DNA from: Nocardioides humilatus
GTDB lineage: Bacteria > Actinomycetota > Actinomycetes > Propionibacteriales > Nocardioidaceae
Assembly (NCBI RefSeq): GCF_008373755.1
Contig: NZ_VUJV01000001.1
Location: 1,196,883-1,260,882, forward strand
DNA length: 64,000 nucleotides
Direction: 5' to 3'
The notes below the pieces were generated by a model, which worked only from the letters and a program-made list of their open reading frames with translations, searched no databases and was not told the origin of the DNA. This document shows, piece after piece, positions 17,109 to 25,918 of the stretch (its first letter is position 1; every line of letters starts with the position of its first letter). A program made the position numbers and the translations under genes.

Positions 17109-18484
17109 GACCCGATCCGTTGAAGTCGCCAGTTCAAGTTCTCAAGGTCGTGCCATGAACCGTCGAGAATCGCTTGCACGTCAACGTGCGGAAGATCGAG
17201 CAAATCCAGCGTGTTGTTGATCTTGTCGATGGTGTCGAACTGTCCGAGGCTGATCGCGATGCCGCGGGCTCGCAACGCCCTTTCGAGATCAGCGACGACG
17301 CCAGGGGTCAGATGCACCGACGGGATCTGGTTGCGCAACTGCCCGATCCTGGCGAGTTCTACGTCCAACGACCGTAGTCGCTGCAGCGCCGACGTTACGA
17401 CGTCATCCACGATCGGGATGCTGTTCGAACCGCGCTGGATCGCCTGCCCGAACCTCTGCATTGCCCACCGCCGCAGTGGGTTTGTGGGATCAGCGATATT
17501 CAGAGCGTTGCGGACCTGCGGAGCAAGGCGCGCCAAGGCAGCCCGTGCCGCGTTACTTGCAGCGACGGAGCTGGCGGCGTCGGCCGAGCCCCGAGCGATC
17601 TTGCCGGCACCCTTGCCGGCTCCGAAGCTAACCAAGCCCACGATGTCCCAGATCAGATCACCGGCGGTGACCTCGTCGTCCCCGGTCAACTCGTAGCCAC
17701 CGGTCATCGACTTGTAGAGCAAGTAGTGCGTCGCCAGCAACGCCACCGCCGCGAGCACACCTAGGCCGACGACGAGGGCGGTGAGCCATGCTGGCGCGGT
17801 AACGATCAAGAGCAGCACGATTCCAATCGCTGCGAGAGCGACGCCGATCCACTCGAGAATCCTGGCGATTCCTGCCAAGAACTCGGCGTGATCCCGCGCC
17901 CAGCCCTTGATGTCGTCCCATCTGCCGTCGCGGTAATACTCCGACGCCTGGTTGATTGCGCGCGCTGCAATCTCAGCCGCGTTGTCGAGGGCGGCTACCG
18001 CCGCGACGCAACGGGCGCGCGCGAGCGCAAGGTCGTCCTCAGCCCGGCCCAACCGCCGCAGGCGATCCCAGTTCGCATCGAGCTGAGCGTTCGTCGGGTC
18101 GGCCACACCCGAGAGCGGATCGTAGGTATGCGCCTCAACCTGTCGCTGCGCGTTCTCCGCGTCGACGGCTGCCGCGGCGGTCTGTGACTGGGCGACGCCG
18201 ACGTCCTCCGCGAAGGACACCAGCGCACGCTTCACCATGGTGTATTTCTCGGCGGCCTTATCGACGTCTCGAAGGGCGTCATCCGCCTTCTCAGCAAATG
18301 TCTCCGCGGCCTCTCCGCGCCAGCCGTCCTCACGGTTGAGGCGAGCAAGGATCGACGAGGTTCGCTCGAGGTCGCGCGCAGTTTCTCCGTACGTATCGGC
18401 GACGGCGAGCACATCGCCCTTCGAATAGGGCACCGGGTCGTCAGACTGCCCCACGAGGTCCCAGCGGTAGAGCCGGACCGACAT
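17105..18484 (-). CDS. WXG-headed membrane protein, likely T7SS substrate or effector
   Basis: 459 aa. Residues 20-125 form a WXG100-like helical hairpin with W55-R-G57 at the turn (REDGWRGEAAETF). Residues 205-256 are strongly hydrophobic and form two TM helices (WIGVALAAIGIVLLLIVTAP and LTALVVGLGVLAAVALLATH). The C-terminal 200 residues are mixed alpha/beta with no motif I can name. Such a WXG-TM-variable-tail layout is common in polymorphic T7SS substrates. It starts on the last base of the upstream WXG100-like stop codon. A C-terminal toxin activity is possible but not shown. Confidence 0.7.
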   Translation of the reverse strand: MSVRLYRWDLVGQSDDPVPYSKGDVLAVADTYGETARDLERTSSILARLNREDGWRGEAAETFAEKADDALRDVDKAAEKYTMVKRALVSFAEDVGVAQSQTAAAAVDAENAQRQVEAHTYDPLSGVADPTNAQLDANWDRLRRLGRAEDDLALARARCVAAVAALDNAAEIAARAINQASEYYRDGRWDDIKGWARDHAEFLAGIARILEWIGVALAAIGIVLLLIVTAPAWLTALVVGLGVLAAVALLATHYLLYKSMTGGYELTGDDEVTAGDLIWDIVGLVSFGAGKGAGKIARGSADAASSVAASNAARAALARLAPQVRNALNIADPTNPLRRWAMQRFGQAIQRGSNSIPIVDDVVTSALQRLRSLDVELARIGQLRNQIPSVHLTPGVVADLERALRARGIAISLGQFDTIDKINNTLDLLDLPHVDVQAILDGSWHDLENLNWRLQRIGS

Positions 18485-18777
18485 CAGCGTCCGCCCTCCG
18501 CCGATTCGACGAGCAATGCCGCCAGTTCACGGTCGGTCTCGCTGAACGTCTTGCCCGACTCTGAAGCAAGCGCTCCAATCTTCTCGAGGTTCCGCGCCAG
18601 GGTTTCCCTCTTGTCGTCCCACTCGCCCGCGAAGCGATCGAGCGCAGCAGCCACGGCCCGATGCCCGGAGCGGGCATGGTCAGACCGATGGCCGTCGGAG
18701 CGCAGGTCGCCAGCGAGGCTCCTCATGTCCTCGCCTAGGTCGATCAGCGCCGTTGCGTCGTACTCAAGATCAGCCAT
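18484..18777 (-). CDS. WXG100-like small helical protein heading the T7SS operon
   Basis: 97 aa from the ATG at 18777, with GAGGGG 5 nt upstream; longer upstream reading is rejected because it runs through the divergent promoter. Two helices flank a turn containing W53 (FAGEWDDKRETL), without the Gly of WXG. Size, acidic character and position match EsxA/EsxB-type partners. First gene of the leftward operon; its TGA shares one base with the next ATG. Likely partner of the WXG-headed membrane protein. Confidence 0.78.
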   Translation of the reverse strand: MADLEYDATALIDLGEDMRSLAGDLRSDGHRSDHARSGHRAVAAALDRFAGEWDDKRETLARNLEKIGALASESGKTFSETDRELAALLVESAEGGR

Positions 18778-18897
18778 CGGTCCCCTCAGATGTCCGCGCC
18801 CCACCCACGCACCCCTCGAATTGTGGGGCACGCATGGTTTGCGCGGGAACCAGCGGATATGCGGACAAGCGATCAGACGCGCCGCTAGCGTGCCGCC
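18778..18897. promoter_or_regulatory. Divergent control region of T7SS operon and sensor kinase
   Basis: 120 bp. On the plus strand TAGCGT (18886-18891) lies 6 nt before the GTG of the sensor kinase, giving a leaderless start. On the minus strand TGAGGGGACCG serves the WXG100-like ATG. No long inverted repeat was seen. Confidence 0.5.
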
Positions 18898-21075
18898 GTG
18901 GGCGGACGTGGGGGCCAAGTCTTCTCGTTCGGCGAGAGTGTCGAACACAGCATTCGCCTTGCGGTCGGTGTCGTCCTCGTTACCAAGACCGTCGTGTTCA
19001 CCGGGCAGATCCCAGGCATGACGGAAAGCCGATCGGAGTTGGCCCTCGCGCTGTGCATCGTCACGTGTGTGACGATCGCAGGCGCTCGATGCCTGACCGG
19101 ACGAGCGGGGCTGCTCGACTTGGGACTGTGTGCATCCGCACTGGTCACCTCGTTCACCCTGGCGGGGGACATCACTCCGCTCCCTGGCGCCGCCAACTCC
19201 CCAATCACCCACTTGGTCGAACCAATGTTGCTCGCGGTGGTGGTGAGTCAAGGCCGCAGGTTTGGGCTTCTGCTCGCATCGATCTCACTCTTCTTCGTAG
19301 TCCTCCGGGCCCAGACGGGCGGCACGGATGGCCTGATCTACGGCCTACAGGAGGCGACGTTCCTGACCGGGGTTGCCGCCGCCGCGTATCTCCTCGTTAG
19401 CAGAATGCGTGGGGCCTCCGCGCGCGCAGACGCGGCACTGCTCACCTACCGGATGCGGCGAGCCGACCGACGCGACCTCGCCGAGAACGAGGCGACGACA
19501 TTTCTCCACGACGATTTGGTCCCAACATTGCTGGCGGTCTCGATGCTGCCCGACGCAGCAGAGACCCGAGCGGCGTCGACCGCTTCCCTCAACCGGCTGA
19601 TCAACCCCGACGGGGGCTCTGCGACGGGAGCTCTTCTGGACCAGTTGCGAGCGGTCGCAGCGGCGACGACGATCCGCGTCACCGTTACGGCTCGCGACCG
19701 GTCGCGACGGCCACCGCCGCCCGAGGTCGAGGCCGCGTTCGTCGGCGCTACGCGCGAGGCTCTCCGAAACGCCGCGCGACACAGCGGCGTCGAGTCCGCC
19801 CGAGTGAGCGTCGCGCGACGCCTTGGGAGAATCGAGGTCGCCATTGAGGACGACGGTGTGGGCTTCGACCCATCCCGCACGGGCGTCGGGCTCCGCACTT
19901 CAGTCGTCCAACGGATGCGGGCTGTCGGTGGGGACGCCATGATCGGCAGCGGCCGCCGTGCCGGTACGACCGTCTCCCTGACCTGGCGCGATCCGATACT
20001 ACGGCGTCTCCTCGGCACCGGATCTGAGCCCTACGATCTCGTGCGCCAGTCGATCGGCGATCCGGGCCGAGTGGCTGCATTGGTTTGCGGTGCGCTCGCC
20101 AGCGGCTACCTAACCAGTGCGGCTTTGCTCGTGCCGAGCAACGGACCTCAACCTAGGTCGGCGGCGGCCGCTATAGCGGCATTGCTGACCGTGGCGATGT
20201 TGTGTCGAGCGCTTTCCCGTGGCCCGCTGTCGCGGCCGTGGCTCGTCGCGGCCGCCTTGATTCCCGCGGCGATGGTCTTCGCCGCCCTCCCGGCGATTCC
20301 CGTCGCCCGGCTCGGCGGGCTCGACTCGTGGGTCGTAGAGGTCGGTTCCCTGCCGATCCTGGTTGCCGCGTGGTCCGTCGGGATCCGCGTTCTCTGCCTG
20401 ATGCTGGTACCGAGCGCGGTCGTGATCGGTACGACAGCGGTTAGCGGCGGGTTGGCGCCCGCCGACCTTCCACACCTGCTGTTGGTTCAACCGGTGAACG
20501 CTTTCTTCGTCGCCCTCATCATTCGTGGCTGTCGGACCGCCGGGCGCGCGATCGCGCTCAGCCAGAGCCCCGATCGGCCCGCCAGCGACTTCGCGCGTCG
20601 TCTGCATGACCTGTTGGGGCACAACTACCTCGCAATTTCGGCCGCGCTCGCTGTCAATGCCGGGCGCGGGGAGGGATCGACCGACGCCGGACGTCTCGCC
20701 CACGCCGCGCGGGACTGCCTATATCTTCCTGGCGACCGGTTCGCCCCGCTCAGGACCGAATTCGACGCCCTTCGCCAACGCGGCGTACAGCTTGAGTCAA
20801 TCGTGAGGGGTCCCCCCGAACCCCATGACGGGCTCACCCGCCTCTTGCAAGTCCTCCACCGATGCGATGTCGCCGTCGTTCGCATTGCGTCGACGCGCGC
20901 GCAGGTATCGGTCGTGGTCGTTCCTGGGGTGAGCCCCACAGACCGGTCGCGCATCACGGCCGCCCTCGAACTGCCGTGGACCGTCGTCTTCGATACCGAC
21001 GCGACCGTATTGCGTTGGGATCGACAAGAGCAGATTGCTACTCAGCCAGATGACCGTCGGCACGCGCCTGGGTGA
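18898..21075 (+). CDS. NarL-type sensor histidine kinase with duplicated, decayed second half
   Basis: 725 aa from a leaderless GTG. N-terminal membrane domain of about 5-6 helices (20-170). First transmitter: H-box FLHDDLVPTLLAVS (His204), N-box REALRNAARHSG (Asn291), G-box EDDGVGFDP (318-325). A second membrane domain follows (390-545), then a second H-box, RRLHDLLGHNYLAIS (His570). The remaining 150 residues sit where an ATPase domain should be but lack N- and G-boxes. It looks like a fused duplication in which the second ATPase domain decayed. Convergent overlap of 38 bp with the response regulator gene. Probably signals to that regulator. Confidence 0.82.
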   Translation: MGGRGGQVFSFGESVEHSIRLAVGVVLVTKTVVFTGQIPGMTESRSELALALCIVTCVTIAGARCLTGRAGLLDLGLCASALVTSFTLAGDITPLPGAANSPITHLVEPMLLAVVVSQGRRFGLLLASISLFFVVLRAQTGGTDGLIYGLQEATFLTGVAAAAYLLVSRMRGASARADAALLTYRMRRADRRDLAENEATTFLHDDLVPTLLAVSMLPDAAETRAASTASLNRLINPDGGSATGALLDQLRAVAAATTIRVTVTARDRSRRPPPPEVEAAFVGATREALRNAARHSGVESARVSVARRLGRIEVAIEDDGVGFDPSRTGVGLRTSVVQRMRAVGGDAMIGSGRRAGTTVSLTWRDPILRRLLGTGSEPYDLVRQSIGDPGRVAALVCGALASGYLTSAALLVPSNGPQPRSAAAAIAALLTVAMLCRALSRGPLSRPWLVAAALIPAAMVFAALPAIPVARLGGLDSWVVEVGSLPILVAAWSVGIRVLCLMLVPSAVVIGTTAVSGGLAPADLPHLLLVQPVNAFFVALIIRGCRTAGRAIALSQSPDRPASDFARRLHDLLGHNYLAISAALAVNAGRGEGSTDAGRLAHAARDCLYLPGDRFAPLRTEFDALRQRGVQLESIVRGPPEPHDGLTRLLQVLHRCDVAVVRIASTRAQVSVVVVPGVSPTDRSRITAALELPWTVVFDTDATVLRWDRQEQIATQPDDRRHAPG

Positions 21076-21673
21076 TGAGTCCGTGGACGTTACCAGTCTC
21101 GATACCGCCCTCGCGGTATGCGTGCGCGGCGCGCGCCAAGTGCTCGCGCACGGTCGCTTCCGCTATGCCGAGATTCTTGGCGACGAGCCGGTAGGGAAGG
21201 CCTCGGCTGACCGCTTGGAGGATCTCGATCTGTCTCTCGGAGAGACGAGTACCGAGCGACTCATCCGCAAGGAGCATCGCGGCGAGCGGCCCCGAGCACG
21301 CGAGGTGGCCGAGATGCGCGTCTCGGATCGCCTGGGCGATCGTCTCGATGGGATCCACCTTGAGCACAAGTCCGGCCGCGCCGGCTTGAATCGCGCGACG
21401 CACCGGCGTTGGACGCTCCTCGGCGGTAAACAGGAGGACCACGAGGCCCCGTTCAACTAGGCGCACCACGTTGTCGTGCGCGGGTCCCTGACCGGGCATC
21501 CTGAGGTCCAAGAGCACAACGTCTGCACTGGCACCAGGACCGGCCAGGAGCGCCTCACACGAATCAGCGATGGCGATCAGCTCCATGTCCGGGGCGGAGC
21601 GCGCCAGCGCCGCACCCACACCCTCGAGCACAATCGGGTGGTTGTCCATCGCCGCGACGCGGATCAGACTCAT
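21038..21673 (-). CDS. NarL/FixJ response regulator
   Basis: 211 aa. Receiver domain with acidic pocket (AMDNHP), phospho-acceptor Asp56 (VVLLDLRMPG), switch Thr (LLFTAEE) and Lys105 (LVLKVD). LuxR-type HTH from about 145 (LSERQIEILQAVSRGLPYRL, then AEATVREHL). GGGGGC stands a few bases before the ATG at 21673. It converges on and overlaps the kinase gene, an unusual arrangement for a cognate pair that may link their expression. Target genes unknown; the T7SS operon is the natural candidate. Confidence 0.9.
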   Translation of the reverse strand: MSLIRVAAMDNHPIVLEGVGAALARSAPDMELIAIADSCEALLAGPGASADVVLLDLRMPGQGPAHDNVVRLVERGLVVLLFTAEERPTPVRRAIQAGAAGLVLKVDPIETIAQAIRDAHLGHLACSGPLAAMLLADESLGTRLSERQIEILQAVSRGLPYRLVAKNLGIAEATVREHLARAAHAYREGGIETGNVHGLITQARADGHLAE

Positions 21674-21855
21674 ATTGCCCCCTGAGCCGCGACCCCACCC
21701 GAGGCAGCCCTGGATTGAACGCAACACGCTTGACGCCGCCCAGAACAAACGGGGGTCTCGTTTGCCCGTCGACGTGTCGCGCTCAAGTCTGCCAGTTAGG
21801 TCCGGACAGGCGCCAGATTTCACATTTCCGACGCTTGATTTCTCGACAACGGGGG
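21674..21855. promoter_or_regulatory. Regulator upstream region with inverted repeat
   Basis: 182 bp between the response regulator start and the exporter stop. It holds an inverted repeat CAAACG (21746-21751) and CGTTTG (21759-21764) and two copies of ACGGGGGTC, one inside that repeat and one near 21850. Possible autoregulatory site. Confidence 0.35.
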
Positions 21856-24021
21856 TCAAACTTGGGCGCGTAGCGGCGCCTTCTCGTCTGCATCGTCCCC
21901 GGGCGGGCGACCCTCCTCGCGGAACCCGTGACGGTCCCACCAGCGCGCCATCGGCGCAGGGGCCCACCAGTTCCACTTCCCGAGGAGCTTCATCGTCGCG
22001 GGCACCAGGAGGGCGCGGACGATCGTGGCGTCGACCAGGAGGGCGACGAGCATGCCGATGCCCATCATCTTCATGAAGACGACGCCGCTCATGGCGAAGG
22101 CACCGATCACGACGGCGAGCAGCAGCGCGGCGCTCGTGATGATCCGACCGGTCTTCTGCAGCCCGGTCGCCACGGCCTGGTCGTTGTCGTGGGTCAGGTC
22201 CCACTGCTCGCGCACGCGGCTGAGCAGGAAGACCTCGTAGTCCATCGACAGCCCGAAGAGCACCGCCAGCATGACGATCGGGTTGGTCAGGTCGAGGAAG
22301 CCGGAGCTGGTGAAGCCCAGCAGGTTGGACAGGTGGCCGTCGCTGAAGATCCACGTCACCACACCGAAGGAGGCGGTGATCGAGAAGAAGTTCATGACGA
22401 CCGCCTTGATCGGCAGGACGACCGAGCCGAAGGCGATGAAGAGCAGGAGCAGCATCACGCCGACGACGATCAGGCCCATCCACGGCAGGTGCGACTTCAC
22501 CGACGACGCGAGGTCGACCGTGTCGGCGGTCAGGCCACCAACGAGGGCCGTGGTGCCGTCGGGGCTGTCCACGTCGCGCAGCCCGCGGACGACGTCCTGG
22601 CTGTGCTCACCTTGGCTGTTGCCCTCCCACGCGGCACGGAGCAGCGTGGTGTCGCCCTCGGTCTTGACCGGGCGGACGTCGACGACGCCCTCGACCTGGC
22701 GCAGGTCGTCCATGTAGGTCGTGACCTCAGCCTGGTCGGCGTCCTCGATCAGCACGTTGGCCGTCGACCGCTCCGGGCCGAACTCGGTGTTGAGCCGGGC
22801 AGCAGCCTGGTGGGCCGACGCATCCTCGGGGAGCACGCGGTAGTCGACGCTTCCCCACTTCACGCCGAGGAACGGCGCCGCCACCGCCAGCAGTACGACG
22901 ACCACGCCCGCCGCGACCAGGACCGGACGCCGCATGACGCCCTTCGCCAGGCGCGACCAGGCGCCGTGATCGTTGTCGACGGTGCTGCCGCGCTGGAGGA
23001 ACGGGATCCGGAGCGAGTCGACGCGCTTGCCGAGCAGCGCCATCGCCGCGGGCAGGACGGTCAGCGCCGCGACCATCGCGACGAGGACGGCCGCGATGCC
23101 GCCGTACCCGATCGACTTGAGGAAGGCCTGCGGGAAGACGAGCAGCGAGCTCATCGACGCGGCCACCGTCAGCGCCGAGAAGGTCACCGTGCGGCCGGCG
23201 GTCGACATCGTGCGGATGAGCGCACGGCTGGTGTCGTCCGGGGTCAGCGCGATCTCTTCGCGGAAGCGGGACACCATGAAGAGGGCGTAGTCGATCGACA
23301 GGCCCAACCCGATCAGCGTGATGATGTTGGGCGCGAAGATCGACACCTCGGTCACCTCGTTGAGCCCGGCGATCGCCGCCCGGGCACCGAGCACCGTGAC
23401 CAGTCCGACCAGCAGCGGGAGCAGCGAGGCGGTCACGCTGCGGAAGATGATGAGCGAGAGCAAGAGCACGATCGGGGCCGAGATGAGCTCGGCCATCGCC
23501 AGGTCGTCCTTGGTGTGGTCGTTGACGTCGGAGTAGACGGCGAACGGTCCGGCGAGGTCGACGTCGAGCCCGGAGTCCTGCAGCGTCGGTCGGATCGCCC
23601 GGTAGGAGTCCATGAACTCGTTCTGGGTGTCACCGGCGAGCGAGATGTAGACCGCGGTCGCGTGCTCGTCGTGACTGATCATCGACGGGTCCTGCGTGGA
23701 GTAGTAGCTCGCTACTGCTGACACGCGGTCACTCGGCACGGCCGCCAGGGTCTTCTCGACCTCGGTCTCGAACGCCTCGTCGGTGACCTTGCCGTCAGGA
23801 TCGGTGAAGATCGCGATGACGTCGATGGAGTTGTTGCCGAAGGTGGCGCGCTCCTGCGTCAGCTCCTGGGCTGACTGCGAGGAAGGGTCGTCGAACCCGC
23901 CCGACGACAGCTTGTCCTCGAGGCCGACGCCCGCGAACATCGCCGCTGCGGTGATCCCGATACCGACCAGCAGCACGACGACAGCCCGGCGAACGACGAC
24001 CGCTCCCCATCGTTCGATCAT
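21856..24021 (-). CDS. RND/MMPL family exporter
   Basis: 721 aa inner-membrane transporter with two MMPL halves. TM1 (VVVLLVGIGITAAAMF) is followed by an external domain, a five-helix block with LSIDYALFMVSRFREE, a second external domain and a second block with LSMDYEVFLLSRVREQ; the paired [IM]DY motifs are the MMPL proton-relay signatures. Size is typical of Actinobacteria/YdfJ-type members. The ATG at 24021 has GAAGG 9 nt upstream; a GTG at 24030 would abut that site and is less likely. Divergent from a TetR gene across a clear operator, so repressor-controlled efflux of a lipid or drug is inferred. Confidence 0.92.
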   Translation of the reverse strand: MIERWGAVVVRRAVVVLLVGIGITAAAMFAGVGLEDKLSSGGFDDPSSQSAQELTQERATFGNNSIDVIAIFTDPDGKVTDEAFETEVEKTLAAVPSDRVSAVASYYSTQDPSMISHDEHATAVYISLAGDTQNEFMDSYRAIRPTLQDSGLDVDLAGPFAVYSDVNDHTKDDLAMAELISAPIVLLLSLIIFRSVTASLLPLLVGLVTVLGARAAIAGLNEVTEVSIFAPNIITLIGLGLSIDYALFMVSRFREEIALTPDDTSRALIRTMSTAGRTVTFSALTVAASMSSLLVFPQAFLKSIGYGGIAAVLVAMVAALTVLPAAMALLGKRVDSLRIPFLQRGSTVDNDHGAWSRLAKGVMRRPVLVAAGVVVVLLAVAAPFLGVKWGSVDYRVLPEDASAHQAAARLNTEFGPERSTANVLIEDADQAEVTTYMDDLRQVEGVVDVRPVKTEGDTTLLRAAWEGNSQGEHSQDVVRGLRDVDSPDGTTALVGGLTADTVDLASSVKSHLPWMGLIVVGVMLLLLFIAFGSVVLPIKAVVMNFFSITASFGVVTWIFSDGHLSNLLGFTSSGFLDLTNPIVMLAVLFGLSMDYEVFLLSRVREQWDLTHDNDQAVATGLQKTGRIITSAALLLAVVIGAFAMSGVVFMKMMGIGMLVALLVDATIVRALLVPATMKLLGKWNWWAPAPMARWWDRHGFREEGRPPGDDADEKAPLRAQV

Positions 24022-24054
24022 TCTCTGCACCCTTCGTAACGCATCTTCATTCTG

Positions 24055-24085
24055 GTTAACGCCGTTAACGGTAAACGGTGTAAAC
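24055..24085. promoter_or_regulatory. TetR operator and divergent promoter
   Basis: Four half-sites in two pairs: GTTAAC at 24055 and 24064, GTAAAC at 24071 and 24080 (spacing 9, 7, 9). The last overlaps TAAACT, a -10 box reading towards the TetR gene. The array lies 33 bp upstream of the exporter start, so one repressor can control both genes. Confidence 0.72.
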
Positions 24086-24167
24086 TGACCTCGTCAACCC
24101 TGCGACAGGTCCTCCCCCTGTGGTCCTCGTCGCATCACGACAAGCCCCCGACTAATCGAGGAGTCGC

Positions 24168-24926
24168 GTGTCCGCACTGCAGCAGCCCACCCGTCGCGAG
24201 CGGCAGCGCGAGGCGACTTTCGACGAGATCGTGCGTGCCGCCAGTGAGCTGCTCGCCGAGGGCGCCGAGCTCTCGCTGCGTGCGGTGGCGTCCCGGATGG
24301 GCATGACAGCGCCGGCGCTCTACCGCTACGTCGACAACTACCAGGAGCTCGTCGACCTGGTGGCCTTCGAGCTCGACAAGGCGGCGACCCAGGGCTTCAT
24401 CGAGGCCGCTTCGAAGTATCGCGAGGACGACCCGGCCGCCCGCCTGTGCGCAGCCTGCGTCGCCTTCCGGCGCTGGGCTCTGAGCAAGCCCCGCGAGTTC
24501 AGCCTCGTGTTCGCCAACCCGATCGGCAGCACCGAGGAGTCCGAGCGTCGCGAGCTCCTCACCCTCTCCACCTCGGGCCGCTACTTCACCGATCTGCTCT
24601 ACGAGATCTGGGAGCTCTACCAGTTCCCCTACCCCTCGCTCGACGAGCTCGACCCGATCGTGCGGGACGCCGTGCTCGACCCGCTGATCCCCGCCAAGGC
24701 CGAGCACATCGAGCCGTCCGAGCGCGGGCTCCTCTGGATCTACATGAGGTCGTGGTCAGCGCTCTACGGCGTCGTCACCCTCGAGTCGACCGGCCACTGC
24801 GACCCGCGCGTGATCCAGAGCGGGGCTCTCTTCCGCGCGACGATCATCGACTGGCTCGCGCCGCTCGGTCTCGGCGCCGAGGCGCCCCGGCTGATCCAGC
24901 TGCTCGACGACGAGCTCAGCCGCTAG
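24168..24926 (+). CDS. TetR/AcrR family repressor
   Basis: 252 aa from a GTG with GAGGAG 5 nt upstream. N-terminal HTH (ATFDEIVRAASELLAEG, then LRAVASRMGMTAPALYRYV). The ligand domain contains the W-x-x-x-x-P-x-E-F pattern (RRWALSKPREFSLVF) of the WHG/TetR_C_13 type. Divergent from the MMPL exporter, which it very likely represses through the site at 24055-24085. Converges on the asparaginase gene with a 4-bp overlap of the stop codons. Confidence 0.92.
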   Translation: MSALQQPTRRERQREATFDEIVRAASELLAEGAELSLRAVASRMGMTAPALYRYVDNYQELVDLVAFELDKAATQGFIEAASKYREDDPAARLCAACVAFRRWALSKPREFSLVFANPIGSTEESERRELLTLSTSGRYFTDLLYEIWELYQFPYPSLDELDPIVRDAVLDPLIPAKAEHIEPSERGLLWIYMRSWSALYGVVTLESTGHCDPRVIQSGALFRATIIDWLAPLGLGAEAPRLIQLLDDELSR

Positions 24927-25918
24927 TCGACGTACGCCGGCAGCGCCGCCCGCACCTGCCCGGGATCGCCGAGCGCTGCGAGCAGGGCCAACAGCAGGGT
25001 CCGGCCCTGACCCGCGCGGAGGGTGCCCAGCGGCACCGCTCCTGCGGCGATGAGGTCCGCTCCCCCGCCACCGCCGCCGTAGATGCCGGCGACCGGGCCC
25101 GTGTCGACACGCGTGGTCAGCGCGACGACGACCCCGCGTCGGGTGAGTTCAGCGACCGCCGCGACGATCGCCGGGTTGGCATTACCCGAACCGGTGGCGA
25201 CGAGCACGATGCCCCGCGCCCCCGCGTCCGCGAAGGCAGCGAGCGCGGTGCCGTCGACGCCGGGGTAGACCGCTGCGATGTCGACCCGGATCTGCTCGAT
25301 CCCCCGCACGACGTCGAGGTGCTCGCGGTGAGCCGGCTGCCGGTCGACCACGAGGCGCCCGTCGACGATGCGTCCCAGCGGTCCGCCGTCGGGCTGGGCG
25401 AATGCGGCCGTCTCGTGGGTGTGCACCTTGCGGGTGCCGCGGGCGGCGAGCACCAGGCCGTCGAAGACGACGAGGACCCCGAGGCCGGCCGCCGCCGGGT
25501 CGGCGGCGACCGTCAGCGCGTCCCGCAGGTTGCCGGGACCGTCGGCGTCCGGCGCATCGGAAGGGCGCTGCGCGCCCGTGAGTACGACGGGCCGCGGGTC
25601 GGTGTGCACGAGGTCGAGCAGGTAGGCGGTCTCCTCGGCGGTGTCGGTGCCGTGGGTGACCACGACCCCCACGACGTCGGGGTCGGCGAGCGCGTCCGCC
25701 ACCCCAGCGACGATCAGCGCCTGGTCGGCCGTGGTCAGCGTGGAGCTGTCCTTGACGAAGAGGTCGCGCGTGACCACCGCGGCGTCACCGAGGTCCAGCC
25801 CGGCGACCAGGCCACCGACGAGCTCGACCGGCGTGGCTGCGCCGCTGTCATCGAGCCGGCTGGCGATCGTGCCGCCCGTGCCGAGCACCACCACCCTGCG
25901 CCGAGCGGACAGGTTCAC
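24923..25918 (-). CDS. L-asparaginase (type I/II superfamily)
   Basis: 331 aa, hydrolyses L-asparagine to aspartate and ammonia. N-terminal VVVLGTGGTIAS carries the nucleophile Thr in TGGTIAS, and VVTHGTDTAEETAY holds the second catalytic Thr-Asp pair. C-terminal domain has LVATGSGNANP. The GTG start overlaps the sirtuin stop by 4 bp (GTGA). No signal peptide, so a cytoplasmic enzyme is expected. A glycine-rich run (YGGGGGGADL) near the C-terminus is unusual but in frame. Confidence 0.9.
   Translation of the reverse strand: MNLSARRRVVVLGTGGTIASRLDDSGAATPVELVGGLVAGLDLGDAAVVTRDLFVKDSSTLTTADQALIVAGVADALADPDVVGVVVTHGTDTAEETAYLLDLVHTDPRPVVLTGAQRPSDAPDADGPGNLRDALTVAADPAAAGLGVLVVFDGLVLAARGTRKVHTHETAAFAQPDGGPLGRIVDGRLVVDRQPAHREHLDVVRGIEQIRVDIAAVYPGVDGTALAAFADAGARGIVLVATGSGNANPAIVAAVAELTRRGVVVALTTRVDTGPVAGIYGGGGGGADLIAAGAVPLGTLRAGQGRTLLLALLAALGDPGQVRAALPAYVD

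Noticed and set aside
2415-18777. Canonical mycobacterial ESX locus
   Set aside because: No eccB, eccD, eccE or mycosin gene is present, and the ATPase is a single FHA-bearing chain.
18484-19251. A 255-residue version of the WXG100-like protein starting at 19251
   Set aside because: It would run through the divergent promoter and the sensor-kinase gene; the ATG at 18777 has a good ribosome-binding site and gives the family length.
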